Source: Anaeramoeba flamelloides
Lineage: Eukaryota > Metamonada > Anaeramoebidae
Assembly: GCA_027625915.1 (NCBI GenBank)
Contig: JANTQA010000047.1
Location: 10,044,001-10,108,000, forward strand
DNA: 64,000 nt
Direction: 5' to 3'
Position 1 is the first letter of the stretch; each line of letters begins with the position of its first letter. A model generated the notes under the pieces. The model made no database searches. It saw only the letters and a list, made by a program, of their open reading frames with translations, and was not told the origin of the DNA. The position numbers and the translations under genes were made by a program. Below, piece after piece: positions 12,010-22,672 of the stretch.

Positions 12010-12890
12010 AGGTTTTCCAGTATTTCTAAGAATAGAGGAAAATCATAGATTTTTCTCAATTCTTTTGAATTCTGGAAAATTGCCTTTAACCCGTTTTAAA
12101 ATTTGCGAAATAAAAAGAAAATTTCAAAAACTTTCTTTTAATTTCTAAAATTAAAAAAAAAACCCGTTAGGGTTTCTTGGGTTTTTTATTTATTGATAAA
12201 AATAAATATATTTTTCATATATTTTCGTAGAGTGTCGTCAAGTGCCTAGGTTTTCTTGAGGTTTTGGGTTTGATTTTGAAAATCTATCGATTTTCCTTAG
12301 GTTTTTTTGAGTTTTTCTGTTTATTTCAAAAAGTAAAAAAAGCCTAGAACACATCACAAATAAAACAGAAAACCTTGAGAAAACCAATACACTTAGCGTC
12401 ACTTGACGAAACGGCTTTTTATAAATAATAATTTGAATAGAAAATTGTTTTAAATATTTTTTAGCAAGATATTCCAGTGCTGTAAAGTACTGTAGAGTGT
12501 CTATCTTTTCTAGATTTCAAGATTATTGAGAAAATCTTTGTTTTGACACAATTATTTCAAATTCTGGAAAAAATAACGGTGTTTTTATTTATAGTTTTGG
12601 AATAAACCGAAAATTTGATAAATATTTAGTTTATTTCAAAAATTAAAAAAAACAAAACGATAATATCCTAGGTTTTCTTGAGGTTTTTTGTTTTATTTGT
12701 TAAGTATTCTAGGTTTTTTCACCTTTTGAATTACACAGAAAATTTATTAAAATTTTCTGTTCATTTCAAAAATTAAAAAAAACCTAACGAAAATCTACTC
12801 ATTATCCAAATAAACAGAAAACTCAAGAAAACCTAACGGAAAACCAAAAAAAAAAACTATTTTTATCAATTTATTTCAATAAATAATTCT
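12010..12890 (-). repeat. Second cluster of palindromic tail units
   Basis: This cluster contains palindromes at about 12013-12079 and 12508-12575, with repeated GTAGAGTG, AGTGCCTAGGTTTTC, AACCTAACG and TTCTGTTTATTTCAAAAA blocks. Several blocks occur as direct and inverted versions of each other. It lies on the 3' side, in minus sense, of the LINE-like fragment at 12895-13206, the same arrangement as at 21.6-22.3 and 42.4-42.7 kb. Confidence 0.65.
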
Positions 12891-12894
12891 TTAA

Positions 12895-13206
12895 TAGTCC
12901 AAATAATTGGAAATCCATTTGAAATCAATTTATTAAATTTAAAAAACTTTCAAAATATATTATCATTAACCTCTTATCTGTGAGACAAAAATAATAGTCA
13001 AATTTCTTCACTATTAAAGTTGAAAAAAATCTTTATTAAACCTGAAAAATTGGATCTTCCAACTTCAATTGTTAAAATAACCTAAAAAATAATTTTTGAT
13101 CAAATATCTTTTATAAAACAATAGTATTTATTATAAGTGAAGGTTATCAAAAAGTAAAAAATTAGCAACTATTTAATTTTTTTTTTTTTTAAAATTTTTT
13201 AATGAT
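12895..13206 (-). mobile_element. Decayed LINE 3' end, copy 2
   Basis: This is about 310 bp, collinear with 21955-22275 (shared AATAGTCCAAATAATT, TTTCCAACTT-like, TTTTTGATCAAA and ATGATCG at the end). Minus-strand translation gives KFFKFNKLISNGFPIIWTI, resembling the FLKFQNGNLGIW end of the fragment at 11600. The coding match alone is weak; the identical position next to palindromic tails strengthens it. Confidence 0.5.
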
Positions 13207-13734
13207 CGAGAAATAAAAATAGTTTTTTTTTTAAGGAAAATCTTTTAAAAAATTAAACTTGGTCGAATAAAACAAACTATCTTAGGCAAAATTTTACAAC
13301 TATATTTTTTTAAATTTTAAGATTCATATGATTTCACATCTTTTTACGCTCAACTGTAATGATTGTAGTTACCCTTTTAGCAAGTTATTTATTTTTTTTT
13401 TTTTATACATCTAAAAGATTGTAAAAAGAAGGGGAAAATTGATAATCTTTTTGTTGAAAAGAAACAACTAAATTGAGAATAAAATTTTTTAATTACAAAT
13501 TTTTAATTTTATTAAAAGAATTAATGAAATATTTCTTTATTATATATTTTTTTCATTTCAAACTGTATTATACTAAGCCATAACTTTTTTCACGTCCATT
13601 TAATGAAACAATTGTTTGATTTAAAAAGGGGATTTCATATATTTTTAACAACCACCCTTTGATTAACCAAAGACAGGTGTTTAATAAATGTAATGTAAAA
13701 ACAGTATTGTTTGTAAAATTGACAGTAATATTTT

Positions 13735-14940
13735 TTAGTTTTTTTTTTTTTTTGATTTAGCAATCTTTTTTAATTTTTCATTTTCTTCTTTGATTTCAAT
13801 CAGTTTTTTGTTGAGTCTTTCTACGTGCCTTCTTAATTTTGTGTTTGCTTTTAAGTACCATTCAAAATCTTTTTCATTTTTAACAACTTTTTTCTCTTCT
13901 TTCCTTTGTTGGTTTTTTGGTGTTTCATCTTTTGTAATTTTTTCTGTTTCTTTTTCTTTTTCAGTTTCGTTTTCTGTTACTTTTTCGGTGTCTTTTTGGA
14001 TTTTTGTATTTTCTTGTTGTATTGTAAATTTTTCTTCTTTTTCTTCGTTTTCCTTTTCTTTGTTATTTTCGTTTTCGTTTTCATTTTCATTTTCATTTTG
14101 ATGTAAATTTTCTTCTTCATTTTCTTGTTCCATGATTTCTTCATGTTCTTCTTCTTCTTCGTCTTCGTCTTCGTCTTCAGGAATATATTGAGTCAAAAAC
14201 GAGGATGGAACAAAGCCAGTTTCCTTCTTGTTATTGCTAATTAAAGACCATCCACCTTTCACAATTTGCAAAAGAGTAACTTTTTCATTTGATTTAATTG
14301 ATAATTCGTTTGCGTTTGTGGAATCAAAATCAAAACAAACAACAAGTTTTGGGCACTTCAATGTATTAAGTTCTGGAATGGCAATTTTTTGTTCTGATTT
14401 TTTATTTTCCTCGATTGTCTCAAAGATATGTTGGATCTTCAGATACTCATCCCAATGGCTTTCAGCAACCTGCCACTGTTGTTCAAATTCTTCTTTCTCG
14501 ATTTCCTCCTGTTGTGTAATGTCCAAACACTCATGTGGCACATTTCCCTTCAGTGGTATCCTCCCTCCGATCATTTTGCAAAAGGCATATCGCTCTGGCA
14601 TTTCTTTCGATCTCCCAACCATGGAGAGAACGTAGAGTTGATCGCCATTAGCTACACTGAGTTCCTTTTTGCTATTGGCTTTGTGCTCTTGCTTAACTTG
14701 TGCAATTGCACTTAATCTATTCTGAAGATAGTTCAGAAGCTCTTTTCTTTTTTTTAAATGATCCAATTGTTTTTTGAGATATGCAATTTCATACTCTAGG
14801 TCTTTCTTGTAGGTAATCCCAGTTTTCAGATAGGTGTCTTTCATTTTTTTCATCCCTAAATATTGTTTACGAGTCGAGTCTAAAGTTGTTCGAAGATTCG
14901 AGTACGTTTCTAAAACTCTTTTAAGGTATTCTTCGTTCAT
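13735..14940 (-). CDS. Coiled-coil protein with an SH3 domain
   Basis: This is a single-exon gene of 401 codons, ATG to TAA. Residues 1-90 are heptad-like coiled coil (AYLKKQLDHLKKRKELLNYL). A segment at about 93-142 (GDQLYVLSMVGR...IPLKGNVPHECLDI) could be a degenerate beta-barrel but is not assigned. Residues 198-252 form a recognisable SH3 domain: PKLVVCFDFDS, NELSIKSNEKVTLLQ, GGWSLI, TGFVPSSFL. The usual aromatic ALYDY start is here CFDFD, and GW is present. An acidic and Glu-Asn repeat tract follows (about 254-350), then a C-terminal Lys/Glu coiled coil. SH3 domains bind proline-rich partners, often in actin or endocytic complexes. I do not recognise an orthologue. The long Phe/Ser-rich frames on the opposite strand are shadows of the acidic tract. 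Confidence 0.85.
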   Translation of the reverse strand: MNEEYLKRVLETYSNLRTTLDSTRKQYLGMKKMKDTYLKTGITYKKDLEYEIAYLKKQLDHLKKRKELLNYLQNRLSAIAQVKQEHKANSKKELSVANGDQLYVLSMVGRSKEMPERYAFCKMIGGRIPLKGNVPHECLDITQQEEIEKEEFEQQWQVAESHWDEYLKIQHIFETIEENKKSEQKIAIPELNTLKCPKLVVCFDFDSTNANELSIKSNEKVTLLQIVKGGWSLISNNKKETGFVPSSFLTQYIPEDEDEDEEEEEHEEIMEQENEEENLHQNENENENENENNKEKENEEKEEKFTIQQENTKIQKDTEKVTENETEKEKETEKITKDETPKNQQRKEEKKVVKNEKDFEWYLKANTKLRRHVERLNKKLIEIKEENEKLKKIAKSKKKKN

Positions 14941-17900
14941 TTGAAATCAAAACAATTATTTGTTGAAAAAAAAAAATAATGGCGAAAAAAGTAAAAAAAT
15001 GAAAATTTTGTTACAATGAATCTCTATGAATAAGAAAAAAATTTGATAAATCGATTCAAAAGAAGAGTTGAGAATTTGGTTACACAATATACCCTTTCAA
15101 ATCGTTGATAGAATTGAATACACATATTTTGGAAAAGTACTCTAAAACTTTTTCCAAGACAAAATTTGATCTTTTAATTCGAATTCTTTTAGTTTGGTAC
15201 CCATAATCTTGAATATTTAAGAATCATTAAATAAAAAATGATATTTTAAGTTTAGAATTGAATTGATATAAATACTTGTGCCATTGATAAAGTTGAAATG
15301 TAAAACAGGTATTTGCTGAATAAATCGGAAAAATGATCAGTTTATTTTTACTAATTTTTCTTATTCAAATAAATTATTCTAAAAAAGAGAGTGATTTTGA
15401 ACTTTAATGATTTCTTTGTTCTTTTTTAAACTATATATTGAGATAAATTTGAAACTTGTTATTCCAATGAAAGTATTTTATCAGAATTAATAAAAACGGC
15501 AAATAGGAAAGATAATATATGAGGATTTCACAATATCTTCATCAATTAATACAAATTTTTAAAAAATATAAAATTTAAAAAATCATAACAAAGATATAAA
15601 AATCAAGATATTAAATAAAATTGTGAGAATGTGACTAAATCGTGACAATCTCTAAAATATCAATTTTGTCAAGAAAATCATGATAATTGTCAAAATATCA
15701 TAATAAAAAATTATTTATTATAAATAGTTTATCGATTTCAAGTTAATTAAACACTATTTTTTACAAAAAAAAATTTTGTTTGATCAAAAAACATAGATCC
15801 TTGAAAAAAAAGAGTATATATTTGTTAAAAAAAAATCCCAAAAAAGATACTTAATTCAATGACGAAAATGTGAGTTTTTTTGTATTCTGTTTTGATTTCA
15901 TTGGTATATCGATAGATCTTTATTTATCAACAACTATTGTTATTTACAAATTAATAAATGAAAATTTTTCTTTCAATTTCCAAAATTAATATAAATTATT
16001 ACTGCTTCAACCAAATTAACAGAGTAAAAATTCGATTTTAAATTTTCAATAATCAGATTTAATTTATTACCTAAAAATATCATTTCTAAACAATGTTGTA
16101 AAGATCTTTGGATTATCTTTCAACTATTTAACAGAAAAATATTTTGGAATGTGAACTAAAAAAATTTAATTTTTTAATTGATAAATTATAGTAAAATAAT
16201 TAAAGACAAATTCACAACTATCAGTCTATTGTCTTATTATAAATTTAATGAAGAGAAAAAAACTATAAAAGTATACATCATTAATTATGTTCTTTAACAA
16301 GAATTGAATTTTGTTAAATAATTGTAATTCTCCCATTCGAGTTAAAAAGAGATTAGTTATTTACCATAGTCCTTTAAATAACTTATTCACAATCATCTGG
16401 AAAAATAAAAATTGACTTTATATTATTTTTTTTATTTTTATTGTTTTTTTTATCTTATATTCGCATATACCGAAAACCTATCAAAAGTTCAATTTTTTTT
16501 TTTTTTTTATCGTTTAAATATTATTATCAGAATTTCTCTTTTTTCTTTTTGTTTATTTAACTTATGATCTAATATCTCCTCATTTAACAAAAAAAAAAAA
16601 AAGATTATTAAATATTTTAAGTAATATTTGAACAGAGATTATAATTTGTTTGATCTTAAGACTGATCATTATTTTATATTTTATTTCAAAAAAAAAGATA
16701 AGTAAAAAAATAATTTTAATATACTAAAAAAAAATTATTGACTTTTTTAAAATTTTAGGTATTTCAAACCTTTCAAACACTTGAAGACAATTTACAGCTC
16801 TTAAAAATACTTTCCAAGATTTTTAAGGGGGGTATTGTTGTAAAAGTCTCACAGTTTTGTAAAAGTCAAGAGATATTTTTTAATGGTGATTACAAAAAAA
16901 AAAATTCTAGTTTTTTTACAATTTATAGGATTTACCCTATACACAAAATAAACAGGGGTTTTCTATTTTTACACAAGAAACTTATATTAACGAAGTTTTT
17001 TTAATTGTCGTGAATTTATTTTTAATAATATGATAAATTGTATAATAACCAGAACTTCTATTTATCGAAGTGGTTTTATTACTATATTTGTTAAAATCTT
17101 ATCAATTTTACATTTATTTATTTAATTAAAATGAAAAACGAAAATAATACTTTTTTTTTTAATTTTGTAGATTTTAATTGAAAATGATAAATAAATAAAA
17201 ATAAGAAATTATTATTTTCACAATACCAATTAATTCAATCTAAAATTTATGGAATTTCGTACAACAATTTTAAAGTTTTCAAAAAATAAAAGGTGTATAG
17301 AGTATATATACATGGTTTTCATTTAAATAATCTTTTTCTTTTTTTTTTTTGTTTTTTCTATATAACATCTAATTGAGTGTTTAATAAAGTATACTCGAGT
17401 TGAACCATTTTTGAAGATTAAATAATTGATAATTTATGTAAATAATAAAATTAGAAAGTGATTTGTTGAAAATTTTTTCTAATTTTCTAATTAGATTGAA
17501 ATTTTGGTCATTTGATTGAATATAAAAATTTTCTTAAGGAAGTAGTCACTGTAAAGGAAAATTTTTCACATTTTTGCAATTTTAAAGAGGATCAGAAAAG
17601 ATCATTTTTACTTTGGTTAAGAATTGTATTTGTTTTAATTTTTTCAGATTTTTTTTGTAATTATTTTTCAAAGTCTCAAAGAAATTTCCACAATATATTG
17701 TTGATTAGAATTGTTTAAAATAGTATTTTGAATATTGAATGACTTATATTTTATCCTTATCTCAACATTCTATGGTGGAATTTAATTTTTTCATTTTTTA
17801 TTTTTTCATCATTTTTAAATTTTTTTAATTCTTGATTACAAAAAGTTAAAAGAAAGATTTTTTTAATAGTGAAATTTGGGATAAATGAATTTTTTTTCAA

Positions 17901-18322
17901 AAGAAAAACAACATTATAATCGGGAAAATCACAAAAGGAAATACAAAAGTGACTTTAATAGCGAGAAGGATTCAAAAAAATAATAATTATCACAAGACAT
18001 TACTGTTTAAGAAATTAAGCACTTAGGTTTGGTGGAATTGGAGAATTGAATATGTTTATATTTCATCAAATTTTAAACCACAAAATAGCTATAAGATTCA
18101 TTCTAAGAATCTAAAATTATCTTCTCCCAAAAAAATAACATTTATTAAATAACAAAAAAAAATCTAACCAATTTTCTCAATTATTTTCTCTTTTTTTTAT
18201 ATTTGTTTACAATTACTAAAAAAAAAATATCAAATAATTTTTTAAATAAATTTTTTAGATAATTTACGATCACACACAACAAAAATAAAATACTCTTCTC
18301 TCCTCCCTCTCAAATTTTTATC
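14941..18322. other. Gene-free AT-rich DNA
   Basis: This is the region between the SH3 gene and the HMG gene. It holds the 15940-16230 repeat, homopolymer tracts and short duplications (for example GTGAGAATGTGACTAA with GTGACAATCTC near 15630). The one open frame of note, 17512-17718 (68 codons), has no family resemblance. A pyrimidine-rich stretch just before 18323 (CTCTTCTCTCCTCCCTCTC) may mark the HMG transcription start region. Confidence 0.45.
15940..16230. repeat. Dispersed repeat without the MITE (empty site)
   Basis: This is the inverted counterpart of 7850-8610. The junction that in the 8-kb copy holds the 488-bp element is continuous here around AATATAAATTATTACTGC, with one TA. It therefore preserves the pre-insertion state. 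Confidence 0.65.
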
Positions 18323-19257
18323 ATGTCTTATGGTGTAGGTACTCCCTTAAAAGACAAAAAAGGGTAAAAAATAATAATTAACAAAAGATATCATTTGAAA
18401 TTTAATTGAAATTTTTGAAAGTTTTATCAAAAAGAAAAAGATTTGTAAACTTTCAAAAACCTGAAACTCTTTTTCTGAAAACCAAAAATTAGAAAGTTGT
18501 TTAAATGACATGTTTTTAAAAGTTTCTCTTGTAAAAACTTTTAAATTGAAAAGTTGTTAGATTTTTATCTCGTAATTCCTTTGGTATTTGGTAGCAATTT
18601 GAAAAAAACAAAAAGTAGAGTTGTGAAGTAAAACAATTTATTACAATTTTTATGCCATTCTTGTCATGTGAACATTTATGATTTTTTATTTTTTAACGAA
18701 TACAATCTCAATAATTTTTTATATGCAAGTTGAAGATCTTTCTCGTAAAAGAAAAAGTAGTCAAGAGAAGCCAGAACCTTCAAAGTCTGTGAGAGAAATC
18801 TTTTTTGAAAAAGAATCCGAGAACCTTTTGGAAGAAGATCCCGATCTTAAACAAAGACAATTGGAGAAGCTTGTTGGAGATAAATGGAATGGGCTTCCTA
18901 TCGAAGAAAAAAAAGTACTGTTTTGAATAACTGTTCTTCCTTTGAATTAAGCCAAATTTTTTTTTGATATTCAGTAACTTCTGTAGTTTTTTATTTCTTA
19001 AGACTACTCATTTTCTTTTTCAATTTCCTTTTCTAACATGTTTTTTTTTCAATTTCTTTTTTATTCCATTTAAATTTTTTTGTAACAAATAGAAATATTT
19101 TGAAATCGTAAAAAAAGACAAGGAGCGTTATGAAAAAGAGCTTGACGAATATTATGAAGCAAAAAAAGAAAACCAACTTAGTTCCGAGTCCGGCTCTGGC
19201 TCAGAATCAGGATCAGATAAAGGATCTAACTCAGACTCAGAATCCGATTCTGACTAG
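18323..19257 (+). CDS. HMG-box protein with acidic/serine tail
   Basis: HMG-box proteins bend DNA in chromatin. Exon 2 (18730..18914) and exon 3 (19093..19257) are well supported. They give PSKSVREIFFEKES, NPDL-like DPDLKQRQLEKLVGDKWNGL, PIEEKK joined across GTACTG/AAATAG in phase 0 to KYFEIVKKDKERYEKEL, the third helix of the box. The tail is alternating Ser/Glu/Asp/Gly ending SDSESDSD and TAG. Exon 1 is tentative: ATG at 18323 with 16 bases ending GTAG before GTACTC joins in phase 1 to the AAG acceptor at 18729, predicting 121 residues starting MSYGVVEDLSRKRKSS. The size suits an Nhp6/HMGB-type or a free SSRP1-like box. The first intron (391 bp) carries the hairpin repeat described separately; the second is 178 bp. 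Confidence 0.82.
18387..18560 (+). repeat. Hairpin-bearing dispersed repeat in HMG intron 1
   Basis: This is about 170 bp and matches the reverse complement of 56000-56168 at roughly 85-90%. It contains two potential hairpins: TTTGAAAGTTT pairing with AAACTTTCAAA, and TTAAAAGTTT pairing with AAACTTTTAA. Relative to transcription it is in the same sense as the copy upstream of the reticulon-like gene. It could be a small mobile element, a retained regulatory intron piece or a structured RNA. Confidence 0.7.
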
Positions 19258-21599
19258 GTTTGCAAAAACTATTGAAATGTGATTAAACACAAATAACATG
19301 AAAATACTAGCAATCAGTAAAGAAAAAAACAAAACAAAAAAGACCAAACAAAATAAGAAAGAGATTTCTTTTGTTTTCTTTTTTATTTTTCTTTTAATTA
19401 TTCTTTATTCCTAATTCTTTTTGATTTATTCCGCCTTCTAAAAAAAAATAACACTACAAATAGTTTTGAATTGTTTTTTTAATAGTTTTAGAATTTGTGT
19501 TTTTATATTATGATACCTCATTTAATTTAGATTCGTCCCCTTATTATTTAGAAGCCGAAAATTAGATTGTATTTCAAATAATAACAACACTTTCTCTCAA
19601 ATAACATTGCCATAAATCCGTTGCCTTTAAGGCCACTATCAATTCAATTTTTTTTAACATGCACTTTGAAAAAAGATTTACCAAAAATTTGTTTGGTATG
19701 GACCTGAAAATAGGTTTATAAAAGTTTTTCATCTCGTTTATAATTAATTTTGCAAACTTTTTGATCACACTTTTACGAAATGTCTTTCATCATTTTGAAA
19801 AGCATTTTAAACGGTTTGTAAAGTACTATCTGAAATTGAATGTTTGTGGATATTACTTTTATGTCGAGCTATATATTTGTTTACTTATAAGAATGTAGAG
19901 TTAACAGAAAGTGTAAAAAGAATAAAAATATCTGTTCTTATACTTCCGAGAGGTAGTGAGTATCCGAAATAATTTTGTACGAGTCGATTGTCTATGGCAC
20001 AACTTGTTTGTTGATATTGATATTTAAGCTATTTCCAAGAATGTGGGGCAAATTTATTTTAAAATATATTTATGTAACCCATTCTTCAAAAAAGGATTTA
20101 AATATATAAAATCATTAACCACCATTTATAGATTCTTGATAATAATTCAATTTGTTTCTTAGTATTGTATTGCAGAAATAAAATATAAGATATTAAAATT
20201 TCTGATCTCGATTTTATCGGATATTTTCTTATGTTGAAAATTGGTGTTTATATTTTCTTTTTGATCAAAAAATTATTTTCATAACTTGTTTAATCTCAAC
20301 AAAATTTTCAAATAGAATTAAAAACATATAACTGCGTTTTAGTGTTTAAAAAATCATTTATTCCCTTTCCATATTTCCAGTTTTTTATTGAAATTGGTCG
20401 TACATTACTCTATTCATAAAAATGTGCTATTTTTTTTTTTATTTTTTTGGAATTATTTCAACTAACATGTTTTGAATTAAATACATAAGTTGTTGGTTCA
20501 ATCAGTAAAAATATTAAACTTAATTTTGTATAGTTGATTAATGATTACTATTACTAAAAAAGATTATTTTTTATGAAATGTACCAAAAAAAATGCCACAC
20601 TTTTTTGGAAATACCTTACCTAATAATTTTTTAATATTCTTGAATTTTCCTCCCAGAACAAAATTTTCATATCTTGGGTATTGAAATGCATGATATTTTG
20701 ATAACTTGGAATCTATGAAGTTAACACGATCTATTAAAACAATTTTTAGAGTCAAAAAGACAATAATGACTAAAAAACGTTCACAATTAAAAAAATATCT
20801 TATAAAATGCGAGATCAGAAAAAACAAATCTTTATATTATTGCTAATTTAACACTGTCAAAAAAAATATATTATTAATCCAAATAAATCAATAAATGGTG
20901 AATGAAAATTTTGGATATTTACAGGGTTTTATAAGAATCAAGTTGAAAAAATAAATTTTTAAAAGAAATTTTCCCTACTTTTTTGGAACTGGCTTTGAAG
21001 AAATTTTATAGACAATTTCAAATAAAACTAATAAATATAATATTTTTATAATTTTTTTTTTTGTTCAGAAAATTTTTTTGTAAATTTTTTATTCAATAAT
21101 ACATTCAGCTTTTTTTTTTTTTTTTTTTTTTGATTAAAACGTTATATTCATTCATACTTTGATGTAAAACTTTTCTCTAAATCTAAATTCAATTTCTATT
21201 AAAAAAAAAAAAAAAAAAAAAACAATCACAAAATCCTACACTAGTCACTCGTATGAAAAAATATAATTGAAAAATAATAGTTAGACAAAACTATAATTTC
21301 AATTATCATTACATCCTTGTTAATTGAGTTTATTCACAATATAATCAACATTCCACTTCTTAAAAATCTTGAGGCTGTTAAATTTATTGTTGTTAATTGT
21401 ACCACGATTTTCAAAAGTCTTGAGTCTAGAAAAAAAGGTATAGATTGGGGTAAAAAATATTTAAAATGGGTGTGAAGAATGAATTTTCTTTCAACTCAAC
21501 TTTGGGATATTTTTTTGAATAGATAATACCTAATAGTTTTGAAAACACTCTACTCATCTAAAAAAACCCAAACACAGTAAAAAAAAATTACTGATGATA
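19258..21599. other. Gene-free AT-rich DNA
   Basis: This region holds long homopolymers, including a T run near 21110-21131 and an A run near 21200-21222. Frames of 64-87 codons on the minus strand lack recognisable features. I see no RNA gene or element ends. Confidence 0.45.
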
Positions 21600-21950
21600 A
21601 ATATTGTGAGTGTCCGCCAAGTGCCTAGCTTTTCCAGAATTTAAAAGAATAGAGAAAAATGAATGATTTTACTCAATTCTTTTAAATTCTGGAAAACCTA
21701 ACTGTGGTTTTTTTTAATTTTTTGTAATAAACCAAAAATTTAAATAAATTTTCTGTTTATTTCAAAAATCAAAAAAAAAACTAACGAAAGTGCCAGTCAC
21801 GTGCTGTAGAGTGCTGTAGAGTGCCTATATTTTCCAAAATTCAAAAGAATAGAGAAAAATCAAAGTTTTTACTCTATTCTTTTGAATTCTGGAAAAGCTA
21901 ACGGCAGTTTTTTTAATCAAAGAAAAAATATTTTTTCCAATTTAAAACAA
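21600..21950 (-). repeat. Third cluster of palindromic tail units
   Basis: There are two clear palindromes at about 21630-21697 and 21830-21897, with TTTTCCAGAATTTAAAAGAA-type arms. They are interspersed with GTGCTGTAGAGTGCTGTAGA, AGTGCCTA and CTAACGGCAG. This is the same arrangement as 12010-12890, followed by the same LINE-like block. Confidence 0.7.
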
Positions 21951-21954
21951 CAAA

Positions 21955-22275
21955 TAATTCTTTAATAGTCCAAATAATTAGTTCCCTATTTGAAATATAT
22001 TCATCAGATTTAAAATACTCTTAAAGTATAATAAAATGGGTTCTCTTAACTGTGAAGAAAAAAAATATTCAAATTTTTTACTATAAAATCAAAAAAAAAT
22101 ATTAACAGAACCTGGAAAATTGGAATTTCCAACTTGTATTGTAAAATATCTTTAAAAATATTTTTTGATCAAAGATCTTTTATTAACCAATAGTGTTTAT
22201 TCTAATTGAAGTTATTAAAAAGGGTAAAATTAGCAAATATTTTATTTTTTTTTTGAAAAAATTTTTTCATGATCG
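21955..22275 (-). mobile_element. Decayed LINE 3' end, copy 3
   Basis: Collinear with 12895-13206 in the same orientation (AATAGTCCAAATAATTA, TGAAATATATTCAT, TTTCCAACTT, TTTTTTGATCAAAGATCTTT, CATGATCG). Minus-strand translation near its low-coordinate end gives ISNRELIIWTIKEL, matching the IIWTIKEL of copy 2. It has no intact frame. Confidence 0.5.
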
Positions 22276-22672
22276 TGTACAAACATAAAAATGATTATTA
22301 CATGCTGTCTTGGTTATCGATTCACTATCATGAATTTACTTTATATCCAAGGAGTAAATTACCCACTAAAAATAATATACCGAAAGTTTATTTCTTTTTT
22401 GTAAAAAAATCAAAATAAATTTTCAAGAATTAAAATTAAGAAGAATTCAAAACACTATACTTTTTTATTTTCAAAAAACAAATTAATAATGTATCAATAA
22501 TTTTTTTGTTCAAGACTCTATAGTATATATAGAAAACATAAACATAGTTTTAAACAATTAAAAATTTTGTTGAATAAGTCTTTTTGTGATATTTCAATCT
22601 AAAATGCTTTTATAAATCTAAATCACAAAAAAAGACGCTTAATTTCAAAATGGACAATTGAGTTTTATAAAT

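Noticed and set aside
13790-14106. Plus-strand Phe/Ser-rich frames opposite the SH3 gene
   Set aside because: Reversed Glu/Lys codon runs of the coiled-coil protein produce them; no family signal.
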